Assembly (NCBI RefSeq): GCF_021147775.1
Contig: NZ_JAGTPK010000025.1
Coordinates: 1 to 64,000, forward strand
Source: Pseudomonas californiensis
GTDB lineage: Bacteria > Pseudomonadota > Gammaproteobacteria > Pseudomonadales > Pseudomonadaceae
Direction: 5' to 3'
DNA: 64,000 nucleotides
The notes under the pieces are model-generated. The model was not told the origin of the DNA. It worked only from the letters and a program-made list of their open reading frames with translations, and made no database searches. The translations under genes and the position numbers were made by a program. Positions 52,078 through 61,494 of the stretch are shown here, one piece after another (the stretch's first letter is position 1; the number at the start of each line of letters is the position of its first letter).

Positions 52078-52749
52078 TCAGGCCCGCTCCGTCATCGCTG
52101 CCAGCGCCACTGAGGTGGCGGCGGTGCGGGTCTCGACACCCAGCTTGATGTAGATGTGCTCCAGGTGTTTATTCACCGTGCGCGGGCTCATCTGCAGGAT
52201 GTCGGCGATGTCCTTGTTGGTCTTGCCGCACGACACCCAGCGCAGCACTTCGATTTCCCGCTCAGTCAGATGAAAGCGGCTGGACAGTTTGCCGTAGGCC
52301 GGTTTGTCGTCGAAGCTCACCGGCTGCGAGGCACTGCGTGCCGACTGAAGAATGCGGGCGGTGCGCAGGTGTGAAGCGACCCGCGCCAGCACTTCAGCGC
52401 ACTGAATAGGCTTGGTGACATAGTCGATGGCGCCCGCATCGAAGCCCTGCACTACGTGCTCGCTGTCGGTCAGCGCGGTCATGAACAGCACCGGAATGCT
52501 TGCGGTATCGGGTTGCGCCTTGATCTGCCGACAGGTGTCGAAGCCGTTCAGACCCGGCATCATGGCGTCGAGCAGGATCAGGTCGGGACGCCGCCGTCGA
52601 ATGCGGTTCAAGGCACTTTCACCGTCCAGCGCCACCAGTACCATGTAGCCGGCTTCGTCCAGCGCATCGGAGAGCATCGCCAGGTTGTCGGGCACATCGT
52701 CGACAATCAGGATTACCCCGTTCTCAGCGGCTCGGGTCATAGCGTCCAT
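52078..52749 (-). CDS. LuxR/NarL-type response regulator
   Basis: A 223-residue regulator. Receiver: LIVDDVPDNLAML, Asp in LILLDAMMPGLNG (about residue 60), Lys in YVTKPIQ. The C-terminal helix-turn-helix is LuxR type: LTEREIEVLRWVSCGKTNKDIADIL, then SPRTVNKHLEHIYIKLGV. AGAGG is eight bases before the ATG at 52749. It overlaps the end of the transporter-kinase gene by 26 bases, so they form one two-component system, probably acting on the divergent urt-type operon. Confidence 0.9.
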   Translation of the reverse strand: MDAMTRAAENGVILIVDDVPDNLAMLSDALDEAGYMVLVALDGESALNRIRRRRPDLILLDAMMPGLNGFDTCRQIKAQPDTASIPVLFMTALTDSEHVVQGFDAGAIDYVTKPIQCAEVLARVASHLRTARILQSARSASQPVSFDDKPAYGKLSSRFHLTEREIEVLRWVSCGKTNKDIADILQMSPRTVNKHLEHIYIKLGVETRTAATSVALAAMTERA

Positions 52750-55700
52750 TGAGCGCCTCTTTCAATTGAAGGTTGAGTTCGTCCAGGCGAAAAGCCGACG
52801 CCAGCGTGCGCAGGTCTGCCACGAACCCTGCACTGTCAGCGCTCTCGCGCTCGATGGCGTCGAGCTTCTGCTGGATGCCGCGCACATAGCCCAGGCCACA
52901 CAACTCATACAGCTCTTCCAGGTCCAGGCGTGACGGCAACACTGCCGGGGCCGTTTTGGCCACGGGCGGTGGCGTGCGCAAACGACGCTGCCAGGTCAGT
53001 TGCAGATGGTGCTGAATACGGTTGAGCAACTCCTGCAGGTGAATGGGCTTGGCCAGGTAGTCATTGCATACGTTCAGGCTGCGCTCCTTGTCGTCGGCGA
53101 ACGCGTTGGCATTGGCCGACAGCACGATGATTGGCACCTGCGACGAGGTGTTGTGGCGGATCATGCGGCTGGCGGCCCAGCCGTCCATATCGGGCATGGA
53201 CAGGTCCATCAGAATCAGGTCCGGGTGCAGCAACGACACCTGACGCACCGCCTCCTGCCCGTTGGCCGCCTGCGCCACGTCAAAGCCCAGCGGCATCAGC
53301 ATGCCACTGATGACCTTGCGGTGCTCGATATGGTCGTCCACCACCAGCACCAGGCGCCTGTCGCCGTCGTATCCGATCACATCATGGTTGACGTCAATGA
53401 TCGCCTTGGGCACGCGGACCTCGGACAAAAACAGCCGCACCTGAAACCGCGTGCCCTCACCCGGCTGGCTGGTGACCGACAACGCGCCGCCCATCAACGC
53501 CGTGAGCATCCGGGTAATGGTCAAACCCAGACCGACGCCGTTGTCCTGACGCACCAGACCGCCCCGCTCGAAGGGCTGAAAAATCCGTTCTATCTGTTCC
53601 GGTGCGATACCGATGCCGATGTCGATAATGTCGAAGATCGCGGTTTCATGGCGATAACTGACCCTCAGGCATACCTCGCCGCTGTCAGTGAAGTTGATCG
53701 CGTTGCCGAGCAGGTTGATCAGGATCTGACGCACGCGTTTCTCGTCGCCGCGCACCACCTCCGGCATCCGGCCGACCAGGTCCAGGCGAAACTGCAGGCC
53801 TTTTTCCTGGGCGATGCTGACGAACATTTTCTGCAGGTCGCTGATGAATTCCTGAAACAGAATCTCCGACGGCTCCAGGCGCAGTTTGCCCGCCTCGATC
53901 TTGGCCACGTCGAGCAGGCCATCGATCAGCGACAACAGATGAGAGCTGCTGCGCATGATGGTCGCCAGCGAGTCCAGATGTTTGGCCGGCATGTTCGCAT
54001 CACGTTGCAGAATCTGGGTGAAGCCGAGGATGCTGTTCAGCGGTGTGCGCAGCTCGTGCGACAACCCGGTGACGTAACGGCTCTTCGCTGCATTGGCAGC
54101 TTCCGACGCCTCCTTGGCCTGCTGCAAGGCCTGATCCGTTTTGTGGTGAGCCTCGATTTCCTGCATCAGCAGCGCGGTCTGGCGCTCCGACTCTTCCTGC
54201 GCCACTCGTCGGCTTTCACGGGTCAGCACCACCCACCACGCCAGCACGCTGGCGAGTACACAGAAGGTCAGAAACGCCTTGAGAAAGGCGAGCATCAAGG
54301 TGTGATGCACCTGGGCCGACTGCTCGACCAAGCCATGAGACACCTGGCTATAGACCATCGCCAGCGCGCCGGAAAGGGTCAGCACCAGCACCGTCAACAG
54401 TCCGAGGTATTGCGCCAGGCGCGTGTGCAGGTAGTGGCGTGGCAGGCGCGGCAACAGTCGTCCCATCAGGTCCTCGAACTGCATCGACAGCCGCGAGCGG
54501 GTTTTGCATTGGTCCCCGCATCGCGCGTCCAGCGAACAGCACAGTGAACAGATGGGCGAACCGTAGGCGGGGCACCAGGCCATGTCCGGGGTCTCGAACG
54601 CATTGCTGCACACCCCGCATTTCAGGGTGGTGTGTTGCTGGCCCAGCGGAAATAAAAGCCCGCTATCGCTGTTGCGCGCCAGGTAATAACGGCCTTGGGT
54701 CAGCCAGGCGATCAGGGGCGCGGCAATCAGCGCGGTGGTCAGTGAAATCAGCGGCGGCGCAGCCTTGGCCAGTTCGCCCAGCGCGCCGAAATGGGCGCAG
54801 ATCGACAGCAGCGACGCAATGAACATCGCGCCAACGCCCACCGGATTGATGTCGTACAGGTGCGCCCGTTTGAACTCGATGTGCTTGGGCGACAGACCCA
54901 GCGGCTTGTTGATCACCAGGTCTGCGACCAGTGCGCCAATCCAGGCAATGGCAACGTTGGCATAGAGCCCGAGTACTTCCTCGATGGCGTCGAACACCCC
55001 CAGTTCCATCAACACCAGCGCGATGGCAACGTTGAACACCAGCCAGATCACCCGACCCGGATGGCTGTGCGTGACCCGCGCAAAGAAGTTCGACCAGGCC
55101 AGCGAGCCTGCATAAGCGTTGGTCATGTTGATCTTGATCTGCGAAATGATCACGAACAGCACCATGGCCGCCAGCGCCCACTCCGGTGATAGAAATACGT
55201 ACTGGAAAGCGATCAGGTACATCTGCGTCGGCTCTGCGGCGCGCTCGATGGGCACCTGATGTTGCAGGGCCAGGAACGCCAGAAAGGCGCCCGCCATGAT
55301 CTTGATACCACCGGGAATCACCCAGCCCGGCCCGGCCATCAGCAACGCCGCCCACCAGCGTTTACGGTTGCGGCGGGTCTTTTCCGGCAGAAAGCGCAGG
55401 TAATCGACCTGCTCGCCGATCTGTGTCACCAGCGACAGGGCCACGCTGAACGCGGCGCCGAACAGCAACAGGTCAAAGGTCCCGCCCTCGCCTTCACGGC
55501 CCGCAAAGGTGGTGAGGTCTGACAGCGCGCCGGGGTTTTTCCAGATGACGAAGACGTAAGGCACAAACAGCAAAGTCAGCCAGAGAGGCTGCGACCACAT
55601 CTGCAACCGGCTGATCAGGGTTATGCCGTAGGCCACCAGCGGGATCACGATGATCGAGCAGATCACGTACGCCAAGGCCAGCGGAATGTGGAAGTACAGC

Positions 55701-56131
55701 TCCAGCGCCAGCGCCATGATCGCTGCTTCAAGCGCAAAGAACAGGAAGGTGAAGCTGGCGTAGATCAACGATGTGATGGTCGAGCCGATGTAGCCGAAGC
55801 CCGCGCCCCGGGTAAGCAGGTCCATGTCCACGCCATAGCGGGCGGCGTAATAGCTGATGGGCAGGCCGGTGAAAAAGATCACCACCGCCATGGCAATGAT
55901 TGCCCACAAGGTGTTGGTGAAGCCGTAGCTCATTACCAGCGCGCCACCGATTGCCTCAAGCGCCAGAAACGACACGGCGCCGACGGCGGTATTGGCGATG
56001 CGGAACTCCGACCATTTGCGGAACGACTTGGGCGTGAAACGCAGCGCGTAGTCTTCCATGGTCTCGTCAGCGACCAAGCGGTTGTAATCACGGCGCACCT
56101 TGATGATGCGTTGAGAGCCGGAGGGGCGCAC
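52724..56131 (-). CDS. NCS1 transporter-hybrid sensor histidine kinase fusion
   Basis: About 1135 residues. Residues 20-490 form a complete NCS1-type (purine/cytosine permease-like) transporter opening VRRDYNRLVADETMEDYALR, with about 12 spans. Residues 502-545 hold a cysteine-rich segment (CGVC, CPAYGSPICSLCC, CGDQC) that could bind metal. Two more spans and a coiled coil follow. HisKA has GLSHELRTPLNSILGF (His about 694), ATPase NLLGNAINFTDSG and GVGLGLTI, receiver DLILMDLSMPDMDG (Asp about 975). The C-terminal tail has no HPt histidine. GTG at 56131 is my choice; a GTG at 56200 is in frame. Likely a transport-coupled sensor of the compound taken up by the divergent operon, in the style of CbrA. 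Confidence 0.85.
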   Translation of the reverse strand: MRPSGSQRIIKVRRDYNRLVADETMEDYALRFTPKSFRKWSEFRIANTAVGAVSFLALEAIGGALVMSYGFTNTLWAIIAMAVVIFFTGLPISYYAARYGVDMDLLTRGAGFGYIGSTITSLIYASFTFLFFALEAAIMALALELYFHIPLALAYVICSIIVIPLVAYGITLISRLQMWSQPLWLTLLFVPYVFVIWKNPGALSDLTTFAGREGEGGTFDLLLFGAAFSVALSLVTQIGEQVDYLRFLPEKTRRNRKRWWAALLMAGPGWVIPGGIKIMAGAFLAFLALQHQVPIERAAEPTQMYLIAFQYVFLSPEWALAAMVLFVIISQIKINMTNAYAGSLAWSNFFARVTHSHPGRVIWLVFNVAIALVLMELGVFDAIEEVLGLYANVAIAWIGALVADLVINKPLGLSPKHIEFKRAHLYDINPVGVGAMFIASLLSICAHFGALGELAKAAPPLISLTTALIAAPLIAWLTQGRYYLARNSDSGLLFPLGQQHTTLKCGVCSNAFETPDMAWCPAYGSPICSLCCSLDARCGDQCKTRSRLSMQFEDLMGRLLPRLPRHYLHTRLAQYLGLLTVLVLTLSGALAMVYSQVSHGLVEQSAQVHHTLMLAFLKAFLTFCVLASVLAWWVVLTRESRRVAQEESERQTALLMQEIEAHHKTDQALQQAKEASEAANAAKSRYVTGLSHELRTPLNSILGFTQILQRDANMPAKHLDSLATIMRSSSHLLSLIDGLLDVAKIEAGKLRLEPSEILFQEFISDLQKMFVSIAQEKGLQFRLDLVGRMPEVVRGDEKRVRQILINLLGNAINFTDSGEVCLRVSYRHETAIFDIIDIGIGIAPEQIERIFQPFERGGLVRQDNGVGLGLTITRMLTALMGGALSVTSQPGEGTRFQVRLFLSEVRVPKAIIDVNHDVIGYDGDRRLVLVVDDHIEHRKVISGMLMPLGFDVAQAANGQEAVRQVSLLHPDLILMDLSMPDMDGWAASRMIRHNTSSQVPIIVLSANANAFADDKERSLNVCNDYLAKPIHLQELLNRIQHHLQLTWQRRLRTPPPVAKTAPAVLPSRLDLEELYELCGLGYVRGIQQKLDAIERESADSAGFVADLRTLASAFRLDELNLQLKEALNGRYDPSR

Positions 56132-56348
56132 GTTAAGGGTTCCCAAGGTAAAGGTCGGTGCGACCCTGCCGGCGCGAAACTCGCCCGCCAGAGCCCTCAC
56201 CCGGATTCAGACCTGCAGCCTGCGCTTGCCTCTTGGCCCGGATGCGCCCCGGATCGAGTTCCCGCCAGGAGGCAGCAATTTCTGTGCCCGCGCATCCTCA
56301 CTCGACAGGCGCAGGCGCAATCATGCCTCTGATCAACCGCGCTGGCCC

Positions 56349-56378
56349 TACGTCAAATGACGTACGACGGTACGTCAT
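56349..56378. promoter_or_regulatory. Overlapping palindromes in the divergent kinase/urtA spacer
   Basis: TACGTCA-AA-TGACGTA (56349-56364) is a 7-2-7 inverted repeat, and it overlaps ATGACGTAC-GACG-GTACGTCAT (56357-56378), a perfect 9-4-9 repeat. NarL/FixJ-type regulators bind 7-2-7 heptamer pairs, so this is a candidate site for the LuxR-type regulator at 52078. It lies about 100 bases before urtA. Nothing else clear is in 56132-56475. Confidence 0.6.
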
Positions 56379-56475
56379 GCTGCGTATACCCCGTTTCCCG
56401 TACCGCGCTCATCCTTGCTCCACCTCGCGACGGCTTCACCGAAGGCCCGCGAACCACCAGCACAGGAGCGGGAAC

Positions 56476-57720
56476 ATGGATTCACGACTGACAGGCCCCA
56501 AGCGCTTTCTCCCCCGACGCCTGGCGTTGGGTGCCGCGGCGCTCTCGCTGATAAGCGCCAGCGTGTTCAGCCAGATGACCCTGGCCGACGACGCCAACAC
56601 CACAGGGCTGGCGGTGACCGCGACCGAAGTGACCGTCGGCCAGTTGCACTCGGCCACCGGCACCATGGCGATCTCGGAAACCGGCTCGATACAGGCCGAG
56701 CGCCTGGCCATCGACCAGATCAACGCCTCAGGCGGCATCCTCGGCAGGCAGATCAAGATCGTGCAGGAGGACGGCGCATCGGACTGGCCGACCTTCGCTG
56801 AAAAAGCCAAGAAGCTGCTGGTGGGCGACAAGGTGGCGGCGGTGTTCGGCTGCTGGACGTCGGCGTCGCGCAAAGCGGTGCTGCCGGTGTTCGAGAAAGA
56901 AAACGGCCTGCTCTACTACCCGACCTTTTATGAAGGCCTTGAGCAATCGAAAAATGTGATTTACACCGGCCAGGAAGCCACCCAGCAGATCCTCGCCAGC
57001 CTGGACTGGATCGCCAGGGAAAAAGGCGCCAAGACGTTTTACCTGATCGGCTCGGACTACATCTGGCCGCGCACCTCCATGAAGATCGCCCGCAAGCACA
57101 TCGAAAACGTGCTGCACGGCACCGTGGTCGGCGAAGACTATTACCCGCTGGGCAACACCCAGTTCGGCTCACTGATCAACAAGGTGAAGCTGAAGAAACC
57201 TGACGTGGTGTTCGCCGCCGTCGTGGGCGGATCCAATGTGGCCTTCTACAAGCAACTGAAAGCCGCAGGCGTGACGTCGGCCAAGCAGAACCTGCTGACC
57301 CTGTCGGTGACCGAGGATGAACTGCTGGGCATCGGCGGCGAAAACATGCAGGGCTTCTTTGCCTCGATGAAGTACTTCCAGAGCCTCGACAACCCTAACA
57401 ACAAAGCCTTCGTCGACTCGTTCAAGGCCAAGTACGGCAAGGATTCGGTGATGGGCGACGTGACCCAGGCCGCCTACCTCGGGCCGTGGTTATGGAAGGC
57501 CGCCGTCGAGAAAGCCGGCAGCTTTGACGTGGACAAGGTCGTCGCCGCCTCCCCTGGCATCGAGTTGAAAACCGCGCCTGAAGGCTACGTCAAGATTCAC
57601 GAAAACCATCACCTGTGGAGCAAGACCCGCATTGGTGAAGTGCAGGCCAACGGTCAGTTCAAGGTGATCTACGAGTCGGACCTGATCGAACCGAACCCCT
57701 TCCCCAAAGGCTATCAATAG
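56476..57720 (+). CDS. urtA: UrtA-type urea/short-chain amide ABC transporter substrate-binding protein
   Basis: A 414-residue periplasmic binding protein of the UrtA/FmdD/AmiC class (Peripla_BP_5). A long signal peptide with a basic start ends near MTLADDA. VTVGQLHSATGTMAISETGS and VAAVFGCWTSASRKAVLPVFE are UrtA hallmarks, as is YYPTFYEGLEQSKNVIYTGQ. GGAGCGGGAA precedes the ATG at 56476. Because the operon ends in formamidase and there is no urease here, the ligand may be formamide or another short amide instead of urea. Confidence 0.88.
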   Translation: MDSRLTGPKRFLPRRLALGAAALSLISASVFSQMTLADDANTTGLAVTATEVTVGQLHSATGTMAISETGSIQAERLAIDQINASGGILGRQIKIVQEDGASDWPTFAEKAKKLLVGDKVAAVFGCWTSASRKAVLPVFEKENGLLYYPTFYEGLEQSKNVIYTGQEATQQILASLDWIAREKGAKTFYLIGSDYIWPRTSMKIARKHIENVLHGTVVGEDYYPLGNTQFGSLINKVKLKKPDVVFAAVVGGSNVAFYKQLKAAGVTSAKQNLLTLSVTEDELLGIGGENMQGFFASMKYFQSLDNPNNKAFVDSFKAKYGKDSVMGDVTQAAYLGPWLWKAAVEKAGSFDVDKVVAASPGIELKTAPEGYVKIHENHHLWSKTRIGEVQANGQFKVIYESDLIEPNPFPKGYQ

Positions 57721-57767
57721 GCCGCTGCGCTGGTCAGCGAGCCATGAGCTTAACGCGGCACGTTACA

Positions 57768-57803
57768 GGGCGAGACGGATTCATCCGGATACCGCGCTCG
57801 CCC
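57768..57803 (+). other. Intercistronic hairpin after urtA
   Basis: GGGCGAG pairs with CTCGCCC, with an inner CGGA-TTCA-TCCG hairpin, and no T-run. It lies in the 156-base gap between urtA and urtB. Such hairpins often protect the binding-protein mRNA and so raise its level over the permease. Confidence 0.45.
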
Positions 57804-57876
57804 GCCGCGTGAAGCGTGCACCTCGCCGCTGGCGACAACCACCTTCCACTCACACGCTTCCCGAGGAGGGACCACC

Positions 57877-58794
57877 ATGGAATGGCTATCGGAGTTTGGT
57901 GCCATCGCGGCCATGCAGGGGTTCAACGGGCTTTCCGTGTTCTGCGTACTGTTGCTGATGGCCCTGGGGCTGGCGATCATTTTCGGTCAGATGGGCGTGA
58001 TCAATATGGCCCACGGTGAATTCCTCACCATCGGCGCCTACACCACATACGTGCTGTCCACGCTGGTGCAGAACTACGCGCCGTGGATGCAGCCGTATTA
58101 CTTCTTCTTTGCCATCGCGCTGTCGTTCATGGTGGCCGGTGCCATCGGTTGGGTGATGGAGTGGGTGATGATCAGCCGCCTCTACCACCGACCGCTCGAC
58201 ACCCTGCTGGCGACCTGGGGTCTGTCCCTGGTGATGCAGCAAGCGTTCCGTTCGATTTTCGGTGCCCGCGAAGTCAGCGCCAACCCGCCCGAGTGGCTGA
58301 TGGGCGCGGTCAACCTGACCGACGCGATTGAAATCCCGCGCAATGGCCTGTTCGTCATGGGCCTGACGGTGCTGATGACCGGCGGCATCTTTCTGATGCT
58401 GTACCGCACCCGCTGGGGCCTGCACGTTCGAGCCACGGTCCAGAACCGCATCATGAGCCGCGCCGTCGGCATCAATACCCGCAAGGTCGACCGCATGACT
58501 TTCGCCTTGGGCTGCGGTGTCGCGGGCGTGGCCGGCGCGGCGTTCACCACCATTGGCTCGACCGGCCCGACCGCCGGCTCGCTTTACATCGTCGACACTT
58601 TTCTGGTGGTGGTATTCGGTGGCGCGCAGAGCCTGCTCGGCACCATCGCCTCGGCGTTTGCGATTGCCCAGGCACAGTCCCTGTCGGAGTTCTTCATGAG
58701 CGGCTCAATGGCCAAAGTGCTGACCCTGTCGGCCGTGATCCTGATCCTGTTGATGCGCCCTCAAGGGTTGTTCTCCAGCAAAGTCCGCAAGTAG
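57877..58794 (+). CDS. urtB: UrtB-type ABC transporter permease
   Basis: A 305-residue LivH-like inner membrane permease. LGLAIIFGQMGVINMAHGEFLTIGAYTTYV is the UrtB/LivH signature; RAVGINTRKVDRMTFALGCGVAGVAGAAFTTIGS follows. It lacks the N-terminal periplasmic extension of the long UrtB form (about 520 residues) found in many bacteria. GAGGAGGG lies before the ATG. Confidence 0.88.
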   Translation: MEWLSEFGAIAAMQGFNGLSVFCVLLLMALGLAIIFGQMGVINMAHGEFLTIGAYTTYVLSTLVQNYAPWMQPYYFFFAIALSFMVAGAIGWVMEWVMISRLYHRPLDTLLATWGLSLVMQQAFRSIFGAREVSANPPEWLMGAVNLTDAIEIPRNGLFVMGLTVLMTGGIFLMLYRTRWGLHVRATVQNRIMSRAVGINTRKVDRMTFALGCGVAGVAGAAFTTIGSTGPTAGSLYIVDTFLVVVFGGAQSLLGTIASAFAIAQAQSLSEFFMSGSMAKVLTLSAVILILLMRPQGLFSSKVRK

Positions 58795-58804
58795 AGGCCC
58801 AACC

Positions 58805-59992
58805 ATGAACGCGCTAAACAAAATGCTCGGTGGCCGCCAGGGCGTGATCGGCCTGCTGATCCTTGCGGCCCTGATTCTGGTGGTCTTCCCGCTGACGCTG
58901 GACGCCTTTCGCCTGAACATGGTCGGCAAGTACCTGACCTACGCCTTCGTTGCCGTGGGTTTGGTGCTGTGCTGGGGTTACGGCGGGATTCTCAGCCTGG
59001 GCCAGGGGGTCTTCTTCGGGCTGGGCGGCTATTGCATGGCCATGTTTCTCAAGCTCGAAGCCTCGGACCCGGAAAGTACCCGTATCCAGTCCACACCCGG
59101 CATCCCGGACTTCATGGACTGGAACCAGATCACCGAACTGCCCTGGCTGTGGGTGCCGTTTCACAGCTTCACCTTTACGCTGGCGGCCGTGATTCTGGTG
59201 CCGGTGATCCTTGCGCTGATCATCGGCGCAGCCCTGTTCAGACGCCGCGTGGGTGATGTGTATTTCTCTATCGTCACCCAGGCCATCGCGCTGATCCTCA
59301 CGGTGCTGATCATCGGCCAGCAAGGCCTGACGGGCGGAGTCAACGGCATCACCGACCTCAAGACATTGCTGGGCTGGGACATCCGTGGCGACGGCGCCAA
59401 GCTGGCGTTGTACTTCATCAATGCGGCGCTGCTGTTCGCTTGCATTCTGATTGGCAAGTTCATTCTCGCCTCCAAGCTGGGCCGACTGCTGATGGCGATG
59501 CGCGACAAAGAAGAACGCGTGCGTTTTTCGGGCTACGACGTGGCGGCCTTCAAGGTCTTCGTCTATTGCGTAGCAGCGGGCTTCTCGGCGATTGGCGGGG
59601 CGATGTTTGCCTTGCAGGTCGGCTTCATGTCGCCCTCCTTCGTCGGCATCGTGCCCTCCATCGAGATGGTGATCTTCGCCGCTGTCGGCGGCCGCATGTC
59701 GCTGCTCGGCGCGGTGTACGGCTCGCTGCTGGTGAACTACGGCAAAACCTACTTCTCGGAATCCTTCCCTGAACTGTGGCTGTACCTGATGGGTGGCCTG
59801 TTCATCGCGGTGGTCATGTACTTCCCCAACGGCCTGGCCGGCCTGTGGGAAAGCCACGGTCGCCAATGGATCGCCAGGCTGACCCGCAAACCTGCGCCTG
59901 CCCCGAGCACCCCGTCGCCTGCACCGGCAAGCACGCCCCACCCTGTACTCGCTGACAAAAAATCAGACAGCCCACTGGAGATTCAGCCGTGA
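58805..59992 (+). CDS. urtC: UrtC-type ABC transporter permease
   Basis: A 395-residue LivM-like permease partner of UrtB. LCWGYGGILSLGQGVFFGLGGYCMAMF and GGVNGITDLKTLLG are typical UrtC segments; AVGGRMSLLGAVYGSLLVNYGKTYFSE lies near the end. The last 35 residues are a Pro/Ala-rich cytoplasmic tail of low complexity. The stop overlaps urtD (GTGA). Confidence 0.9.
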   Translation: MNALNKMLGGRQGVIGLLILAALILVVFPLTLDAFRLNMVGKYLTYAFVAVGLVLCWGYGGILSLGQGVFFGLGGYCMAMFLKLEASDPESTRIQSTPGIPDFMDWNQITELPWLWVPFHSFTFTLAAVILVPVILALIIGAALFRRRVGDVYFSIVTQAIALILTVLIIGQQGLTGGVNGITDLKTLLGWDIRGDGAKLALYFINAALLFACILIGKFILASKLGRLLMAMRDKEERVRFSGYDVAAFKVFVYCVAAGFSAIGGAMFALQVGFMSPSFVGIVPSIEMVIFAAVGGRMSLLGAVYGSLLVNYGKTYFSESFPELWLYLMGGLFIAVVMYFPNGLAGLWESHGRQWIARLTRKPAPAPSTPSPAPASTPHPVLADKKSDSPLEIQP

Positions 59993-60750
59993 GCAGCCCA
60001 ACAGGCTTTCAGATGAACAAACCGGTGCTGGCTATCGAGGGCCTGACCGTCTCGTTTGACGGCTTCAAGGCCGTGGATGACCTCAACCTGTACATCGACC
60101 GCAATGAAGTGCGGGTGGTGATCGGGCCCAACGGCGCAGGCAAGACCACGGTGCTGGACCTGATCTGCGGCAAGACCCGCGCCACCGGCGGCAGCATTCA
60201 GTTCAAGGACCGCGAGCTGACCCGCATGAACGAGTACGACATCGTTCGCGCCGGCGTCGGCCGCAAATTCCAGACGCCGTCGATCTACGACAACTTGAGT
60301 GTGTTCGAGAACCTGGAGATGTCTTTTCCGGCAGGCCGCTCGGTGTTTGGCGCGCTGTTCTTCAAGCGCTCCCAGGCGGTGCTGGAACGCGTCAGGCAAG
60401 TCGCTGCGGACATCTTCCTTGGCGACCTGCTCGAGCAGCAGGCCGGGCTGTTGTCGCACGGCCAGAAGCAGTGGCTGGAGATCGGCATGCTGCTGATGCA
60501 GGACCCCGAGCTGCTGATGCTCGACGAGCCAGTGGCCGGCATGAGTGTCAGCGAACGTGCGCAGACCGCTGACCTGTTGAACCGCATCAGCCAGGGCCGT
60601 TCGGTGCTGGTGATCGAGCACGACATGGAGTTCGTCAAGAGCATCGCGCACAAGGTCACCGTGCTGCATCAGGGCAAGGTGCTGGCCGAGGGCAGCATGG
60701 AATCGGTGCAGAACAACCCGAAAGTCATCGAAGTCTACCTCGGCCATTAA
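59989..60750 (+). CDS. urtD: UrtD-type ABC transporter ATP-binding protein
   Basis: A 253-residue LivG-like ATPase. Walker A is GPNGAGKTT, the Q-loop RKFQTPSIYDNLSVFENLE, the signature LSHGQKQWLEIGMLL (UrtD form, with SHGQ in place of SGGQ), Walker B LLMLDEPVAGM, and the H-loop VIEHDMEF. It starts with GTG overlapping the urtC stop; an ATG eight codons later is possible. Confidence 0.92.
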   Translation: MSSPTGFQMNKPVLAIEGLTVSFDGFKAVDDLNLYIDRNEVRVVIGPNGAGKTTVLDLICGKTRATGGSIQFKDRELTRMNEYDIVRAGVGRKFQTPSIYDNLSVFENLEMSFPAGRSVFGALFFKRSQAVLERVRQVAADIFLGDLLEQQAGLLSHGQKQWLEIGMLLMQDPELLMLDEPVAGMSVSERAQTADLLNRISQGRSVLVIEHDMEFVKSIAHKVTVLHQGKVLAEGSMESVQNNPKVIEVYLGH

Positions 60751-60760
60751 GGAGCGCAGC

Positions 60761-61450
60761 ATGTTCAACATTCAGCAGTTGGCCTGCGGTTATGGCCAGA
60801 GCCAGATCCTTCACGACCTGAGCCTGTCGGTGCAACAACAGGAAATCGTCGCGGTGATGGGCCGTAACGGCATGGGCAAGACCACGCTGTTCAAGAGCCT
60901 GATGGGCATCCTGCCGCAATGGGCTGGCCAGGTTCAGGTCGACGGCGTGGACGTGTCCGGCCTGGAAACCCACGCCCGGGTCGAGCACGGCATGGCGTAT
61001 GTGCCGCAGGGCCGGATGATATTCCCGTCGATGAGCGTGCTGGAAAACATTCAGACCGGCTTGCCCGCCTCCGCCAACGGCAAGGTGCCCGACGATTTGT
61101 ACGCGCTGTTTCCGGTGCTGTTCGACATGCGCGCCCGACGCGGCGGCAACCTGTCTGGCGGCCAGCAGCAACAATTGGCCATTGCCCGCGCGTTGGCGAC
61201 CAACCCCAAGGTGCTGTTGCTTGATGAGCCGACCGAGGGCATCCAGCCGTCGATCATCAAGGACATCGCCCGCACCCTCAAGGAAATCCGCAGTTTGCGC
61301 AACCTGACCATCGTCGTCTCTGAGCAGGTGCTGTCGTTCACCCTGGAAATTGCCGACCGGTTTCTGGTGATCGAGAAAGGCCGGTTCGTCATCGAGGAAA
61401 CCCGCGCCAACGTCGATGAAGCGACGATCAGCCGCTACCTGTCCGTCTAG
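60761..61450 (+). CDS. urtE: UrtE-type ABC transporter ATP-binding protein
   Basis: A 229-residue LivF-like ATPase, partner of UrtD. Walker A is GRNGMGKTT (Met form typical of UrtE), signature NLSGGQQQQLAIARAL, Walker B VLLLDEPTEGIQPS, then SEQVLSFTLEIADR. AAGGAG lies before the ATG. The formamidase gene follows 44 bases later. Confidence 0.92.
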   Translation: MFNIQQLACGYGQSQILHDLSLSVQQQEIVAVMGRNGMGKTTLFKSLMGILPQWAGQVQVDGVDVSGLETHARVEHGMAYVPQGRMIFPSMSVLENIQTGLPASANGKVPDDLYALFPVLFDMRARRGGNLSGGQQQQLAIARALATNPKVLLLDEPTEGIQPSIIKDIARTLKEIRSLRNLTIVVSEQVLSFTLEIADRFLVIEKGRFVIEETRANVDEATISRYLSV

Positions 61451-61494
61451 CCACCCGCCCCTTTTGTGTGACCGAAACCCCGAGGAGAACCGCC

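Noticed and set aside
53000..54547. Plus-strand open frame of 515 codons
   Set aside because: Antisense to the kinase part of the transporter-kinase gene; rich in Gln, His and Arg with no domain.
58814..59941. Minus-strand open frame of 375 codons
   Set aside because: Antisense to the UrtC-type permease gene.
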